Assembly (NCBI RefSeq): GCF_030490285.1
Contig: NZ_CP129884.1
Span: forward strand, 806,001-870,000
Direction of reading: 5' to 3'
Origin: Methylomonas montana
Lineage (GTDB): Bacteria > Pseudomonadota > Gammaproteobacteria > Methylococcales > Methylomonadaceae
Length of the DNA stretch: 64,000 nt
In this document: piece by piece, positions 1 to 10,761 of the stretch
Numbering within the stretch: the stretch's first letter is position 1
Layout of the letters: every line of letters begins with the position of its first letter
The notes under the pieces: model-generated
What the model was told of the DNA's origin: nothing
Databases searched by the model: none
The model's input: the letters and a program-made list of their open reading frames with translations, nothing else
Translations under genes and position numbers: made by a program

Positions 1-827
1 ACTTTCTTGTCTTTCAAGGTTTTGACGCTGTAAGTATGGGTGATATACGCGTCGCTAGTCGGATCCCACACAGATGTGTCTATGCCGTTGATGATGCCTC
101 GCAGATGTTCTTGCTTATGCGCCAACAGCCCTTCCAAACCATAACCGAATTCCGGTGTCTGGATTTCCTGGGCATAGGTGGGGCTCACGGTGGTGATCCG
201 GTCGGCGTAACTCAGGCCGCCTTTGATGAAAGACAGCATGCCGTGGAATTCCAGACCGTCCGGATGCAGCAATTGTCCGGGCAAGTTCAGTTGTGAATAG
301 GTATTGCCGGGGAATAGGCCTTGATAGGCCATGTTATGAATCGTAAAAATGGTTGCCGGCGGATGTGATTCCAGGGACAGCAAGGCCGGTACCAAGCCGG
401 TTTGCCAGTCGTTGCAGTGCACGATGTCGGCATGCCAATCCAGATAGGCGCGATTCATCGCCACTTCCACGATGATCCGGCAGAACAGCGCGAAGCGTTC
501 GCCGATATTCGCCCAGGGCCGGCCGGCTTCATCGAGATAGGGGTTGCCGGGAAAATTGAAGAATGGCGGATAATCGACCAGCCAGACAATGACATTGTTG
601 CCGGGCAAGCGGGTTTCCAGCAGGTTGACATCGCAATTGTTGACCCGAACCGTACAGAGGTAGCGGCCGGGCTCGCAATTTTTGATGGCCTGGTAATTGG
701 GCATGATGATGCGCACGTCCTGGCCTAGTTCAGCAAGGGCTGGTGGCAGGCTGCCGGCGACATCGGCTAAACCGCCGGTCTTGATTAAAGGGTGGGTTTC
801 GCTGCTCGCGAACAGAATTTTTTTCAT
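1..827 (-). CDS. glgA: Glycogen synthase GlgA, C-terminal part outside the window
   Basis: Transfers glucose from ADP-glucose to the growing alpha-1,4-glucan chain in the cytoplasm. The frame reads from an ATG at 827 leftwards to base 1 without a stop, giving about 275 residues, so the rest of this roughly 480-residue enzyme lies beyond the left edge. The N-terminus MKKILFASSETHPLIKTGGL has the KTGGL ADP-glucose-binding motif, and DWQTGLVP and TIHNMAYQG are typical of GT5 glycogen synthases. It lies 11 bp downstream of glgB on the same strand, so the two are likely co-transcribed. Family assignment is firm. Confidence 0.93.
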   Translation of the reverse strand, partial: MKKILFASSETHPLIKTGGLADVAGSLPPALAELGQDVRIIMPNYQAIKNCEPGRYLCTVRVNNCDVNLLETRLPGNNVIVWLVDYPPFFNFPGNPYLDEAGRPWANIGERFALFCRIIVEVAMNRAYLDWHADIVHCNDWQTGLVPALLSLESHPPATIFTIHNMAYQGLFPGNTYSQLNLPGQLLHPDGLEFHGMLSFIKGGLSYADRITTVSPTYAQEIQTPEFGYGLEGLLAHKQEHLRGIINGIDTSVWDPTSDAYITHTYSVKTLKDKK

Positions 828-838
828 AACGGTTAAAA

Positions 839-3016
839 CTACATTCTCAGAATAATGCCGGCCAAGGGCGGCAAGGTAACGGAAATGGAGTGGTCCTGAT
901 TCATCCACGGTTGCGGTTCGGAATGCACGGCGCCGTTGCCGGCATTGCTGCCGTCGTAATATTGGGAATCGGAGTTGAAGATTTCGTGGTAGATGCCCGG
1001 ATTGGGCACGCCAATTCGGTATTGCTCGCGCGGTACCGGCGTGAAGTTCAGAATGACGATCAAGTCTTCATGCGCGGATTTGCGTCGATAGCTAATGATG
1101 GATTGCTGATAATCGTGGCAATCGATCCATTCAAAGCCCTGGTGCTCGAAATCGTAGCGGTGTAATGCCGGATGGTCGGCGTAGAGTTTGTTCAGGTCCT
1201 TGACCAGGGTTTGTAGGCCTTTGTGATGCGCATAGTCCAATACATACCAATCCAGCGTGCGGTTACAACTCCACTCGGTGCCTTGTCCGAATTCGCAGCC
1301 CATGAACAATAGCTTTTTACCGGGGTAGGTAAACATCATGGTGTACAGCAAACGCAAATTGGCGAAACGCTGCCATTCGTCACCGGGCATTTTATTCAGC
1401 ATGGAGCCTTTGCCGTGCACAACCTCGTCGTGCGAAAACGGCAGCACAAAGTTTTCGGTAAAGGCGTACAGCAAACCAAAGGTCAGTTCATCATGATGAT
1501 AGGAGCGATGGATCGGCTGTTCCTGCATATAGTGCAGAATGTCGTGCATCCAACCCATGTTCCATTTCATCGAGAAGCCCAAGCCGCCGGTCCAGGTGGG
1601 GCGGGTGACTTGCGGCCAGGAAGTCGATTCCTCGGCCATGATGACCGTGCCGGGATGCTGTTCATGGGTGACGGTATTCATGTGGCGCAGGAAGTCTATC
1701 GCTTCCAGATTTTCGTTGCCGCCATACATATTAGGAATCCAGTCGTTGGCATCGCGCGAGTAATCCAAATACAGCATCGACGCCACCGCATCGACGCGCA
1801 GGCCGTCCAGGTGAAATTCCTCCAGCCAGAAGAAGGCGCTGGATAGCAGGAAGTTTTTGACTTCGTTGCGGCTGTAGTTGTAAATCAATGTACCCCAGTC
1901 GCGGTGTTCGCCCTTGCGCGGATCTTCGTGCTCGTACAGCGGTGTGCCATCGAAGCGGCCCAGCGCGAAGCTATCCTTGGGAAAGTGGGCGGGCACCCAG
2001 TCCAGAATCACGCCGATGCCGTTCTGGTGACAATGATCGATGAAATAACGGAAATCGTCTGGCGTACCGTGGCGGCTGGTGGGGGCAAAATAACCGGTGG
2101 TTTGGTAACCCCAAGAGATGTCCAGAGGATGTTCGGTTACCGGTAGCAATTCGATATGGGTAAAGCCCATGCTTTTGACATAATCGACCAGTTGCTCTGC
2201 TAACTCCCGGTAATTTAAAAAGTTGCCGCGCTGATCGCGCCGCCAGGAACCCAGGTGCACCTCGTAAATCGACATCGGTTCATGTAGCCAGTCGTGTTGC
2301 GGGCGTTGCTCCATCCAGTTGGCGTCTTGCCAGGTGTAGTTGTCTTCGTCGATGACAATGGCGGCGGTTTGCGGGCGGAATTCGAATTGTTGGCCATAAG
2401 GATCGGTTTTTACCAGTAACTGACCTGTGTGGCGATTCAAAATTTCGAACTTGTACAGACAGCCGACGTCCACGCCAGGGATGAAAATTTCCCAGATGCC
2501 GCTGCTGCCCAGGCTGCGCATCGGGTGACAACGACCATCCCAACGATTGAAGTCGCCGATGACGCTGACTCGTTGGGCATTGGGCGCCCACACGGCAAAA
2601 TGCACGCCCGGAATGTCGGCAATGCTGTGTAGATGCGAGCCGAGCTTTTGATAAATGTGCCAATGCCGGCCTTCCGCGAACAGGTGCTGGTCGAACTCGG
2701 GCAATACCGGGCCGAAGCTGTAAGGATCGTAGTGCTGATGGTCGTGGCCGTCCTTGTCGGTCCAAAATAGCTGGTAATGCCCGGAAACCAGTTCTTTATC
2801 GGGATGGTATTCAAAAAAATCGGTGCCGGTAATGCGCTGGAACTCGGCGCCCTTTGGGGTCAGCCCGACAGTTTCGGCGTATGGCAAATATACTCTGATG
2901 ACTGCTTTGCTCCCCTGGCCATGGCGGCCCAGAATGGCAAATGGATCATGATGCTTCGCTTCAATGAGTTTGATAAGTTCTGAATCAAGCGGGTTGGTTT
3001 TGCTTGGCTTGTTCAT
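839..3016 (-). CDS. glgB: 1,4-alpha-glucan branching enzyme GlgB (GH13)
   Basis: Cuts alpha-1,4-glucan and re-attaches the piece by an alpha-1,6 bond. At 725 residues it has the usual full length of bacterial GlgB, with two N-terminal carbohydrate-binding beta-sandwich regions (about 1-230) before the catalytic barrel. The GH13 catalytic sites are visible: the nucleophile in [11 protein letters not shown], the acid/base Glu in MAEESTSWP and the transition-state Asp in [12 protein letters not shown]. It is divergent from glgC across a 217-bp gap and followed closely by glgA. A second, unrelated GH57 branching enzyme is encoded at 20,558. Confidence 0.96.
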   Translation of the reverse strand: MNKPSKTNPLDSELIKLIEAKHHDPFAILGRHGQGSKAVIRVYLPYAETVGLTPKGAEFQRITGTDFFEYHPDKELVSGHYQLFWTDKDGHDHQHYDPYSFGPVLPEFDQHLFAEGRHWHIYQKLGSHLHSIADIPGVHFAVWAPNAQRVSVIGDFNRWDGRCHPMRSLGSSGIWEIFIPGVDVGCLYKFEILNRHTGQLLVKTDPYGQQFEFRPQTAAIVIDEDNYTWQDANWMEQRPQHDWLHEPMSIYEVHLGSWRRDQRGNFLNYRELAEQLVDYVKSMGFTHIELLPVTEHPLDISWGYQTTGYFAPTSRHGTPDDFRYFIDHCHQNGIGVILDWVPAHFPKDSFALGRFDGTPLYEHEDPRKGEHRDWGTLIYNYSRNEVKNFLLSSAFFWLEEFHLDGLRVDAVASMLYLDYSRDANDWIPNMYGGNENLEAIDFLRHMNTVTHEQHPGTVIMAEESTSWPQVTRPTWTGGLGFSMKWNMGWMHDILHYMQEQPIHRSYHHDELTFGLLYAFTENFVLPFSHDEVVHGKGSMLNKMPGDEWQRFANLRLLYTMMFTYPGKKLLFMGCEFGQGTEWSCNRTLDWYVLDYAHHKGLQTLVKDLNKLYADHPALHRYDFEHQGFEWIDCHDYQQSIISYRRKSAHEDLIVILNFTPVPREQYRIGVPNPGIYHEIFNSDSQYYDGSNAGNGAVHSEPQPWMNQDHSISVTLPPLAGIILRM

Positions 3017-3233
3017 TTTGCAATGCCTCAGTTATAGTTAGGTTATTGGATGGCAGGAACAGCAATTTTGGTAATGACCGACTTTTCAGCATCAAATCGC
3101 TTGGCTTTTTACTTTTGCGTGAAGAGTAACGATAATGGCCCGACGCGGCAAGTGGCAGGTCAACAAATCTACTAATTGCCGGTTCATTCGGATTTTGGCG
3201 GTACAGCTTATTTATTTGAAATAGAGGATACAC
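3017..3233. promoter_or_regulatory. Divergent promoter region between glgB and glgC
   Basis: This 217-bp non-coding gap separates the divergent glgBA and glgC operons and must hold both promoters. An AGAGGA ribosome-binding site lies just before the glgC ATG. I could not pick -35/-10 boxes with confidence. Short open frames here are not convincing as genes. Confidence 0.5.
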
Positions 3234-4514
3234 ATGTCAGTCGTCGATACACAACATAAGCAAAGATGGGTTAATGACTTAACCCGCAATACCATCGCCT
3301 TGATCCTGGCTGGCGGACGCGGATCGAGACTCAAGAATATGACTGACTGGCGCGCCAAGCCGGCGGTGCCTTTCGGCGGCAAGTTCCGTATTATCGATTT
3401 CCCGTTATCGAATTGCATTAATTCCGACATCCGCAAGATCGGCGTACTGACTCAATACAAGGCGGATTCGCTGATTCGACATATCCAGCAAGGCTGGGGT
3501 TTTTTGCGCGGCGAATTTGGCGAGTATGTCGATTTGATGCCGGCCCAACAGCGGCATGACGAAGATTCCTGGTACCAAGGCACGGCTGACGCCATCTACC
3601 AGAACATCGACATTCTCCGTGCCCGCAATCCCGAGTTCGTACTGGTATTAGCCGGCGATCATATCTACAAAATGGACTATTCGGTGATGTTGGCCGATCA
3701 CGTGGCCAATAACGCCGACTTGACGATAGGCTGCATCGAGGTGTCGCTGGAAGATGCCAAGGCCTTCGGCGTGATGCACGTCGACGATAACCGCAGAGTC
3801 AAGGCGTTTGTGGAAAAGCCCGAGAATCCGCCGGTGATGCCGGGCAGGGAGAATACCGCGTTGGCCTCGATGGGGATTTATATTTTCAATGCCCGCTTTT
3901 TATTCGAGCAATTGATCAAGGATGCGGACACTAAAGGCTCCAGCCGAGATTTCGGTAAGGACATCATTCCTTCGGTGATCGAAAAGTACCGGGTTAACGC
4001 CTATCCGTTTCTGGACTTACAAAGTGGTCAACAAAGCTATTGGCGCGATGTGGGGACGATAGACGCTTATTGGACGGCCAACATGGAGCTGGTCGGCGTC
4101 AAACCTGACCTGAATTTGTACGACAATACCTGGCCGATCTGGACCTACCAGGCGCAGACGCCGCCGGCTAAGTTCGTGTTCGACGACGACGACCGCCGCG
4201 GTATGGCTATCGATTCGATGGTATCGGGCGGCTGCGTGATTTCGGGTGCGGTAGTGCGGCATTCGCTGCTGTTTTCGCAGGTGCGGGTCAACTCCTATAG
4301 CACGGTGGAAGATTCGGTGGTCTTGCCCGAAGTCAATATCGGCCGGCATTGCCGGATTACCAAAGCAATCATCGAAAAAGGCTGTCAGATTCCGGAAGGC
4401 ACTGTGATCGGCGAAGATCGCGCGGACGATGAAAAACGCTTTCATGTCAGCGAAGGCGGGGTGGTGTTAGTCACGTCCGATATGCTGGGACAACGCCGGA
4501 ATTATGTCAGATAA
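3234..4514 (+). CDS. glgC: Glucose-1-phosphate adenylyltransferase GlgC
   Basis: Makes ADP-glucose from glucose-1-phosphate and ATP, the regulated first step of bacterial glycogen synthesis. The 426-residue length is normal. The N-terminal nucleotide-binding motif [20 protein letters not shown], the [20 protein letters not shown] region, the active-site region [12 protein letters not shown] and the sugar-phosphate-binding region around FVEKPENPP are all present. A C-terminal left-handed beta-helix region with hexapeptide-like repeats follows. The start is supported by AGAGGA six bases upstream. Its last 11 bases overlap the next gene, suggesting translational coupling. Confidence 0.96.
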   Translation: MSVVDTQHKQRWVNDLTRNTIALILAGGRGSRLKNMTDWRAKPAVPFGGKFRIIDFPLSNCINSDIRKIGVLTQYKADSLIRHIQQGWGFLRGEFGEYVDLMPAQQRHDEDSWYQGTADAIYQNIDILRARNPEFVLVLAGDHIYKMDYSVMLADHVANNADLTIGCIEVSLEDAKAFGVMHVDDNRRVKAFVEKPENPPVMPGRENTALASMGIYIFNARFLFEQLIKDADTKGSSRDFGKDIIPSVIEKYRVNAYPFLDLQSGQQSYWRDVGTIDAYWTANMELVGVKPDLNLYDNTWPIWTYQAQTPPAKFVFDDDDRRGMAIDSMVSGGCVISGAVVRHSLLFSQVRVNSYSTVEDSVVLPEVNIGRHCRITKAIIEKGCQIPEGTVIGEDRADDEKRFHVSEGGVVLVTSDMLGQRRNYVR

Positions 4515-6195
4515 AAAACTGAAGCTGGTGCTGTGTTGGCACATGCACCAGCCTGAGTATCGCGACATGCACAGCGGCGAATTCAAATTGCCGTGGACCT
4601 ATCTACATGTCATCAAGGATTACGTGGATATGGTGGCGCATTTGGAGGCGGTGCCCGCCGCCAAGGCCGTCGTCAATTTTGCACCGATTTTGCTGGAACA
4701 GATCGAGGATTATTCCAATCAAGTCAGTGCGTATTTACACGATAGGATTACGATCAAGGATCCCTTATTGGCGGCGCTGGTCGAGCCTTCTTTGTCCGCC
4801 GACCCGGAAAGACGCTTGAAACTGTTACGCGATTGCAAAAAAGCCAATCGCGAACGGCAAATCGAGCGTTATCCGGCCTTTCGCAAACTGATAGACATGG
4901 CCGATTGGCTCCAAGGCCATCAAGATGGGATTAATTACGTCAATGCCCAGTTTGTCACCGATATTTTGGTTTGGTATCACTTGGCCTGGATGGGCGAGAC
5001 CGTCAAGCTCAGCGATAACAGGGTCATACGTTTAATCGAAAAAGGCAGTGGTTTCAGTTTGCACGACAGGATAGAGATCGTCGAAATCATTGGCGATTTA
5101 CTGTCTAAAGTCATATACCGGTACAAGGCCTTGGCGCGCAAGGGTCGTATCGAACTGTCCGTTACGCCGTATGCGCACCCGATCATGCCGCTGATGCTCG
5201 ATATCGACAGCGCTCTGGAAGCAATGCCGGGAGCGGCTTTGCCGGCTCTCGACCAGTACCCCGGCGGCGAAGAGCGGGTGTACTGGCATTTGCGGAAAGG
5301 TGTCGCCACGTTTAGGCATTTTTTCGGCTTCGAGCCGCAAGGTTGTTGGCCGTCGGAAGGCAGTGTCAGCACTCGGACCTTAGAAATTTTGTCGGATTTT
5401 GGCTTTCGCTGGGCGGCGAGCGGCGGTAATGTATTGCATAACAGCATGCATGCCTCCGGGATAGGCGAGATGGCCAGCGTACATCGGCCGTTTAAGATGG
5501 AGGCCACCGATATTGCCTGTTTCTTTCGTGACGATGGCTTATCGGATTTGATTGGTTTTGAGTATTCGAAATGGCATGCCGACGATGCGGTCGCCGATCT
5601 GATTCAGCATCTGGAGAATATCGCCCATTACGACTCACAAACGCCGTTGGTTTCCATCATTATGGATGGCGAAAATGCCTGGGAATATTTTCCGGATAAC
5701 GGGTATCATTTTCTTAGCGCCTTGTATAAGCGGCTTAGTGAGCATCCGCATATCGAATTGACGACTTTTTCAGAATATCTGGACAGTGCCGCCGCGCAAG
5801 TGATGTTGCTGCCCAAATTAGTGGCGGGCAGTTGGGTTTACGGGACTTTCTCGACTTGGATTGGCGATGCCGACAAAAATTGCGGTTGGGATATGCTGGG
5901 CGATGTCAAAACCGCATTTGACCGGGCGTTGATTAACGGTAGACTAACCGAACAACAATTGGCGGCCGCCCAGACACAGTTGGGTGTTTGTGAAGGTTCG
6001 GATTGGTTTTGGTGGTTTGGCGATTACAATCCCGGCGAAGCGGTCAGTGATTTTGAAAAGCAGTACCGGCTCAATTTAAGCAATCTCTATCGATTGTTGG
6101 GCGAAGAGCCTCCGCCGTATTTGGCGCTCTCCTTCACGCAAGGTAGCGGAAGTCCGGCGATGGGTGGTGCAATGCGGCGCGGTAATCAAATTTAA
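4504..6195 (+). CDS. GH57 family alpha-glucan hydrolase/transferase
   Basis: A 563-residue glycoside hydrolase family 57 protein, probably an amylase- or amylopullulanase-type enzyme acting on glycogen or maltodextrins. The family's first conserved region is [12 protein letters not shown] near the N-terminus. The nucleophile region is [10 protein letters not shown], and the likely acid/base Asp is in [13 protein letters not shown]. There is no signal peptide, so it should be cytoplasmic. It overlaps glgC by 11 bp and is followed 15 bp later by malQ, pointing to a glgC-GH57-malQ operon. Exact specificity cannot be read from sequence. Confidence 0.88.
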   Translation: MSDKKLKLVLCWHMHQPEYRDMHSGEFKLPWTYLHVIKDYVDMVAHLEAVPAAKAVVNFAPILLEQIEDYSNQVSAYLHDRITIKDPLLAALVEPSLSADPERRLKLLRDCKKANRERQIERYPAFRKLIDMADWLQGHQDGINYVNAQFVTDILVWYHLAWMGETVKLSDNRVIRLIEKGSGFSLHDRIEIVEIIGDLLSKVIYRYKALARKGRIELSVTPYAHPIMPLMLDIDSALEAMPGAALPALDQYPGGEERVYWHLRKGVATFRHFFGFEPQGCWPSEGSVSTRTLEILSDFGFRWAASGGNVLHNSMHASGIGEMASVHRPFKMEATDIACFFRDDGLSDLIGFEYSKWHADDAVADLIQHLENIAHYDSQTPLVSIIMDGENAWEYFPDNGYHFLSALYKRLSEHPHIELTTFSEYLDSAAAQVMLLPKLVAGSWVYGTFSTWIGDADKNCGWDMLGDVKTAFDRALINGRLTEQQLAAAQTQLGVCEGSDWFWWFGDYNPGEAVSDFEKQYRLNLSNLYRLLGEEPPPYLALSFTQGSGSPAMGGAMRRGNQI

Positions 6196-6210
6196 TTTAT
6201 TGGAACAAAC

Positions 6211-7683
6211 ATGGGTGCTCTCTTGGATAAACGCCGCGCAGGTGTTTTGCTGCATATAACATCGTTGCCCGGCCGCGGAGAGTGCGGCGATTTAGGCAGA
6301 GAGGCATTTAATTTTGTAAATTTTCTCCACGATGTCGGCGCCACGGTTTGGCAAACCTTACCGCTGGGTATGCCGCATGGCGATGGCTCGCCTTACCAAT
6401 GTTTATCGGCCCACGCCGGTAATTCGTCTTTGATCAATATCGAATGGCTGGCCGAGAAGAACTGGCTGCAAGCGGCCGATCGCTGTGACGATTGCCGCAG
6501 GAACGCCGAATACAGTAAAAGCTGCATGATCACCAAGGCTTTTTATGGTTTTCAGACCTTGGCCGACGCCGATCAGAAGCAGGATTTTCAACAGTTTTGT
6601 ATCGATAAGGCCGATTGGCTGGAAGATTTTGCATTGTTTATTGCCTTGCGCAATGTGTTCGGACAAAAAAGCTGGAATCAATGGCCGGAAGCCTTAAGGC
6701 AGCGAGAGCCAAAGGCATTGAACGAATCCAGGCAGTTGCTTAAGGCGGTGATCGATACCATCAAATTCGAGCAGTATGTATTCTTCCGGCAATGGCATGA
6801 ATTAAAAGATTATGCCGCCCAGAAGGGCGTGCTGGTGTTCGGCGATATTCCGATTTTCGTGTCTTACGATAGCGCCGACGTTTGGGCTAATCGGGATGTG
6901 TTCAAACTCAATAAGTTGGGCGAAATGGATACGGTGGCCGGTGTGCCGCCCGATTATTTCTCCGAGAACGGTCAGCGCTGGGGCAATCCGCATTACGATT
7001 GGGATTATTTGCAGAAAACCGGCTTTAAATGGTGGTTGGATCGAATCAAATCACAGTACGAAATGTTCGACATCCTCAGAATCGATCATTTTCGCGGGCT
7101 GGAGGCGGCGTGGGAAATTCCGGCCGACGAGGATACCGCGATCAACGGCCAATGGGTTAAAGCACCTGGCGCAGAGTTATTGGCCGCTATTCAGCGGCAA
7201 TTTGCTTCCTTATCCTTGGTGGCGGAAGACTTGGGTATCATCACCCATGAAGTCGAAGCGCTGCGGGACGATTTCAATTTGCCGGGCATGAAGATTTTGC
7301 AGTTTGCTTTCGGCGACGATAGCCGCAATCCTTATCTACCGTGTAACTATCAGAAAAACAGTGTGGTTTATACCGGTACACACGATAACGATACCACGCT
7401 GGGTTGGTTCGAGGGATTGAACGACGGCGAAAAGCAACGCATTTACGATTATCTGGGCTGGTCCAGTTTGCCCATGCCCAGTGCGTTGATCCATGCGGCA
7501 TTGGGATCGGTCGCCAATTTGGCGGTGATCCCGATGCAGGATATTCTCAAGCTGGGTTCGCCGGACCGAATGAACACGCCAGGCACTACCGTGGGTAACT
7601 GGCGCTGGCGGTTCGATTGGTCGCAGCTAAGCGGGGATAAAGTCGGGCATTTTGCCCATCTGGTTAGGTTGTTCGGCCGCTAG
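6211..7683 (+). CDS. malQ: 4-alpha-glucanotransferase (amylomaltase) MalQ
   Basis: Transfers maltodextrin segments between alpha-1,4-glucans, releasing glucose (GH77). The 490-residue length fits the compact amylomaltase type. It opens with RRAGVLLHITSLPG, a hallmark of the family. The catalytic nucleophile Asp is in ILRIDHFRGLEAAWEIP, the acid/base Glu in VAEDLGIITHEVEALR, and the third carboxylate in GTHDNDTTLGWF. The NTPGTTVGNWRWRF C-terminal motif is also conserved. It lies 15 bp after the GH57 gene and converges on xoxJ. Confidence 0.95.
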   Translation: MGALLDKRRAGVLLHITSLPGRGECGDLGREAFNFVNFLHDVGATVWQTLPLGMPHGDGSPYQCLSAHAGNSSLINIEWLAEKNWLQAADRCDDCRRNAEYSKSCMITKAFYGFQTLADADQKQDFQQFCIDKADWLEDFALFIALRNVFGQKSWNQWPEALRQREPKALNESRQLLKAVIDTIKFEQYVFFRQWHELKDYAAQKGVLVFGDIPIFVSYDSADVWANRDVFKLNKLGEMDTVAGVPPDYFSENGQRWGNPHYDWDYLQKTGFKWWLDRIKSQYEMFDILRIDHFRGLEAAWEIPADEDTAINGQWVKAPGAELLAAIQRQFASLSLVAEDLGIITHEVEALRDDFNLPGMKILQFAFGDDSRNPYLPCNYQKNSVVYTGTHDNDTTLGWFEGLNDGEKQRIYDYLGWSSLPMPSALIHAALGSVANLAVIPMQDILKLGSPDRMNTPGTTVGNWRWRFDWSQLSGDKVGHFAHLVRLFGR

Positions 7684-7692
7684 ACTTAACAC

Positions 7693-8553
7693 TCAATCGT
7701 CGTCATCCTTTTTGCCGGTTTCCGCTGGGATCGGCAGCAGTGGGATGTGATAACTAGCGATAATGGCGTGGATCTTGTCCAGGTTTTTATCGATCAATTC
7801 ATTCAATTGTTGTTTGCGTTTGTTGTCGCCTTGGCGAATGCCCATTGCAATCGAGAAGTCGAATTGCATGCCCGGCGAGGATTGCATGGGGATCGCGATA
7901 TAGCTGTTTGCCGGGCTTTTTGACTGAACGTAACCCGCCATCGGCCCCCATAAGATCACCATATCGATCTTGCCGGCTCGTAGGTCTTGCTCGATTTGCA
8001 TGGCGATATTGTGTTCGTTATCGCCGGTCATGCTTTGATACGGTACGCCGTATTCCAGTAAGCCGTTTTTCTGTAGCCAGGTAGTACCTGGGCCGCGATC
8101 GAACATCGCGATTTTCAGTTTTTCCTGTTTATCCAAGGGTAGATTGATCAATTGGCCGGTGTCTTTGATGTCATCCCAGCCTCGGCCCTTGGCAATCAAC
8201 ATTACGTAGGTCGAATGAAAATAAGGTTTGCTAGTATCGGTCAGATCGTAACCGGCCGGCACGCCCATCACCACGTCGCATTTAAAACCTTCGCCATTGT
8301 CATTTTCGGCTTTCAGGGTATTGCGGATAAAACCGATGCGCTCGGGAAGCCAGGTGTATTCCAGTTCCTGTCCTAATTGCCCGGCAAACAGCGCGGCGAT
8401 TTTGTTTTCGTAGCCGGTTTGTTCCTTGGTCGAATAGGGGGGATGGAGCGGATCGGCGCACACCCTGAATTTTTCTTGGGCGTTGGCGGAAAGGCTTGGT
8501 GCAGTCAGTGTCACCATAATCAATAGTTTCGAGGCGGTCGAGATCGATTTCAT
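7693..8553 (-). CDS. xoxJ: XoxJ/MxaJ-like periplasmic protein of the methanol oxidation system
   Basis: A periplasmic solute-binding-fold protein of the quinoprotein-dehydrogenase-associated family. In methanotrophs it partners XoxF and is thought to help activate or mature the enzyme. I chose the start at MKSISTASKLLIMVTLTAPS because an AAAGGAAA ribosome-binding site precedes it and a signal peptide follows, ending about SANA/QEK. The 10-residue upstream extension has neither. The mature part opens with FRVCADPLHPPYS, typical of the family. It lies 92 bp downstream of xoxF with a terminator-like hairpin between them. No cytochrome gene (xoxG) is adjacent. Confidence 0.87.
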   Translation of the reverse strand: MKSISTASKLLIMVTLTAPSLSANAQEKFRVCADPLHPPYSTKEQTGYENKIAALFAGQLGQELEYTWLPERIGFIRNTLKAENDNGEGFKCDVVMGVPAGYDLTDTSKPYFHSTYVMLIAKGRGWDDIKDTGQLINLPLDKQEKLKIAMFDRGPGTTWLQKNGLLEYGVPYQSMTGDNEHNIAMQIEQDLRAGKIDMVILWGPMAGYVQSKSPANSYIAIPMQSSPGMQFDFSIAMGIRQGDNKRKQQLNELIDKNLDKIHAIIASYHIPLLPIPAETGKKDDDD

Positions 8554-8583
8554 CGCAGTTTCCTTTAGCTTTGGTCTATACAT

Positions 8584-8617
8584 AAAAAAGCCTTGGCCGA
8601 TTGCTCGGCCAAGGCTT
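8584..8617 (-). terminator. Strong hairpin terminator between xoxF and xoxJ
   Basis: Read on the minus strand, a perfect 13-bp stem (8,588-8,600 with 8,605-8,617) closes a GCAA loop and runs into a U-tract at 8,589-8,584. This is a textbook Rho-independent terminator placed after xoxF and before xoxJ. It would let xoxF be made in large excess, with only read-through reaching xoxJ. Confidence 0.88.
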
Positions 8618-8645
8618 GCGCTAGCGTGATCTAAGGGTTTAGATC

Positions 8646-10505
8646 TTAGTTGCTGCTAGGCAGAGCGAACACGGTCAGTGTACCACCCAATTTGGTGTAA
8701 GAGCTCAGGCTTCTGTATGCACCAACCGCACCCAGACCTTCCGAGTTGGTTGATGAAGAGCCGTCGTCCAGACCGGCCGCGATGCCGATACCTGCCCAGC
8801 CACCGATACCTGACAGAACGCCAACGTATTGTTTGCCTTCGAATTCCCAGGTATTGACGTTACCGATGATGCCTGATGGGGTTTTGAATTTGTACAATTC
8901 TTTACCGGTTTTAGCATCGACTGCTTTCAGGTAGCCTTCCAGAGTGCCGTAGAATACGACGCCGCCAGCGGTAGCAACCGAACCTGACCAAACAGAGAAT
9001 TGTTCTTTGTTGGACCAAGCGATTTTGCCGGTTTTAGCGTCATAAGCAGTGAACTGACCCAGGTTGGTGGTGCCGTCTTTTTTACCGGTCAGCACGTCAG
9101 CGCCAGCTGGCATCATAGACAGCGTAGCACCTACATAAGGTTGGCCGGCTGTGTAAGATACTTCAAATGGTTCGTACTCCATGCACAAGTGGTTGCCTGA
9201 GATGTAGAACAGGCCGGTTTGTGGAGAGTAAGAAACTGGTTGTTGGTTTTTTGAACCCAACGCCGCAGGGCAAGTACCGACAGTGTTGACGTCTTCGCCG
9301 TGGTGTTCGGTAGAGAACTCAGGTACCACTTCCGGACGGCCTGATTTCAGGTCGACATGGGTAGCCCAGTTAACTGATTTGTCGAATTTCTCGGCAACCA
9401 ACAGTTCGCCGGTTTCACGGTCCAGGGTGTAACCAAAGCCGTTACGGTCGAAATGTACGATGGTTTTGTGCATTTTGCCTTTGACTTCTTGGTCAACCAG
9501 AACGGTTTCGTTGATACCGTCATAGTCCCATTCGTCATGTGGAGTCATTTGGTAAACCCATTTAACTTCACCGGTGTCGGCGTCACGAGCCCACAAAGAC
9601 ATGGACCATTTGTTGTCGCCTGGACGTTGTACTGGGTTCCAAGTAGAAGGGTTGCCTGAACCGTAGTAAACCAGATTCAGTTTAGGATCGTAAGAATACC
9701 AGCCCCAGGTGGTGCCGCCGCCGATTTTCCATTGGTCACCTTTCCAGGTGCTGGTGCCTGAGTCGGCGCCAACAGGAGTGACTTTGCCGTCTTGCCATGT
9801 AGTGGATTTACCTGGTTTCAACAGAGTGTCTTTATCAGGACCCATGCTGTAGCCTTTCCAATCCAGTTGGCCGGTGCGGATGTTGTAAGCAGCCAAGAAG
9901 CCGCGAACACCGAATTCGCCGCCGGAAATACCGGTGATGACTTTGTCTTTAACAACGATAGGGGCGTTGGTGTTGGTCATACCCAATTTCGGGTCGCCGT
10001 TTTGCACGCTCCATACGCGTTTACCGGTTTTGGCATCCAAAGCGGTCAGAACGGTATCGGATTGTTGCAGGAAGATTTTACCGTCGCCATAAGCCAAACC
10101 GCGGTTAACGGTATCGCAGCACATCACAGGGATGGTTACGTCAGCGTCCATGGTTGGGGTGAATTCCCAGATGACCGCTTTGGTTTTTTGGTCGATCGCG
10201 TAAACAGTGTTAGGGAACGGAGTGTGGATGTACAGAACGCCGTTAACAACTAAAGGACCACCCTCGTGACCACGCAGAACGCCGGTAGAGAAAGACCAGG
10301 CAGGTTGCAGGTTTTTAACGTTTTGAGCGTTGATTTGCGACAGTTTGCTATAACGAGTGCCGGCGTAGTCGCCGCCCCAAGATGCCCAGTTAGCAGGGTT
10401 TTGGGTTAATTTTTCTAAGTCGTCGTTAGCGGTAGAGACAGTTGGTGCAGCAAGTAAAGTCGCTACAGTCGAAGCAAGCAGCCAGTTTTTTACAGGCTTC
10501 TTCAT
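8646..10505 (-). CDS. xoxF: Lanthanide-dependent methanol dehydrogenase XoxF
   Basis: Periplasmic PQQ enzyme oxidising methanol in methanotrophs. The ATG at 10,505 has a perfect AGGAGG seven bases upstream and gives 619 residues with a signal peptide ending near VSTA/ND; the open frame extends 57 codons further without support. The eight-bladed propeller shows repeated DAKTGK/W motifs, the adjacent cysteines Cys129-Cys130 ([11 protein letters not shown]) that form the disulfide ring over PQQ, and catalytic Asp327. Asp329, two residues later (DEWDYDG), is the lanthanide-binding residue that separates XoxF from calcium-type MxaF, which has Ala there. xoxJ follows. Confidence 0.96.
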   Translation of the reverse strand: MKKPVKNWLLASTVATLLAAPTVSTANDDLEKLTQNPANWASWGGDYAGTRYSKLSQINAQNVKNLQPAWSFSTGVLRGHEGGPLVVNGVLYIHTPFPNTVYAIDQKTKAVIWEFTPTMDADVTIPVMCCDTVNRGLAYGDGKIFLQQSDTVLTALDAKTGKRVWSVQNGDPKLGMTNTNAPIVVKDKVITGISGGEFGVRGFLAAYNIRTGQLDWKGYSMGPDKDTLLKPGKSTTWQDGKVTPVGADSGTSTWKGDQWKIGGGTTWGWYSYDPKLNLVYYGSGNPSTWNPVQRPGDNKWSMSLWARDADTGEVKWVYQMTPHDEWDYDGINETVLVDQEVKGKMHKTIVHFDRNGFGYTLDRETGELLVAEKFDKSVNWATHVDLKSGRPEVVPEFSTEHHGEDVNTVGTCPAALGSKNQQPVSYSPQTGLFYISGNHLCMEYEPFEVSYTAGQPYVGATLSMMPAGADVLTGKKDGTTNLGQFTAYDAKTGKIAWSNKEQFSVWSGSVATAGGVVFYGTLEGYLKAVDAKTGKELYKFKTPSGIIGNVNTWEFEGKQYVGVLSGIGGWAGIGIAAGLDDGSSSTNSEGLGAVGAYRSLSSYTKLGGTLTVFALPSSN

Positions 10506-10560
10506 ATGTTTCCTCCTGGTAATCTGTTGATGAGACAGAGTACGATTTTGTGTTGTTAAG

Positions 10561-10572
10561 ACTAATATTAGT
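10561..10572. promoter_or_regulatory. 12-bp palindrome upstream of xoxF
   Basis: ACTAATATTAGT is a perfect palindrome 56 bp upstream of the xoxF start, in an AT-rich part of an otherwise GC-rich intergenic region. It could be a regulator site or hold the -10 element. I see no known consensus for it. Confidence 0.3.
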
Positions 10573-10761
10573 TTTAAAGCTCTGTTTGGATGACTGACCT
10601 GTTGGGGCTGCTCGGCAACGACCAAGCACGGATGGAAAGCCACACCAGACGCGTAAATTGAAGGATTTTTTCCCAAAAGTCAACCGGAAAAACTCTGGCC
10701 GAATGGCTGCGGAGCAATAATCTCAAGTCTTATAATGCCTTAGCATTCCCGACCGGTTTGC

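Noticed and set aside
2985-3233. 82-codon frame in the glgB-glgC gap
   Set aside because: It ends inside glgB, spans the divergent promoter region and has no family; unlikely to be a gene.
10506-10676. 57-codon N-terminal extension of XoxF
   Set aside because: The ATG at 10,505 has a perfect ribosome-binding site and signal peptide; the extension would bury the signal peptide.
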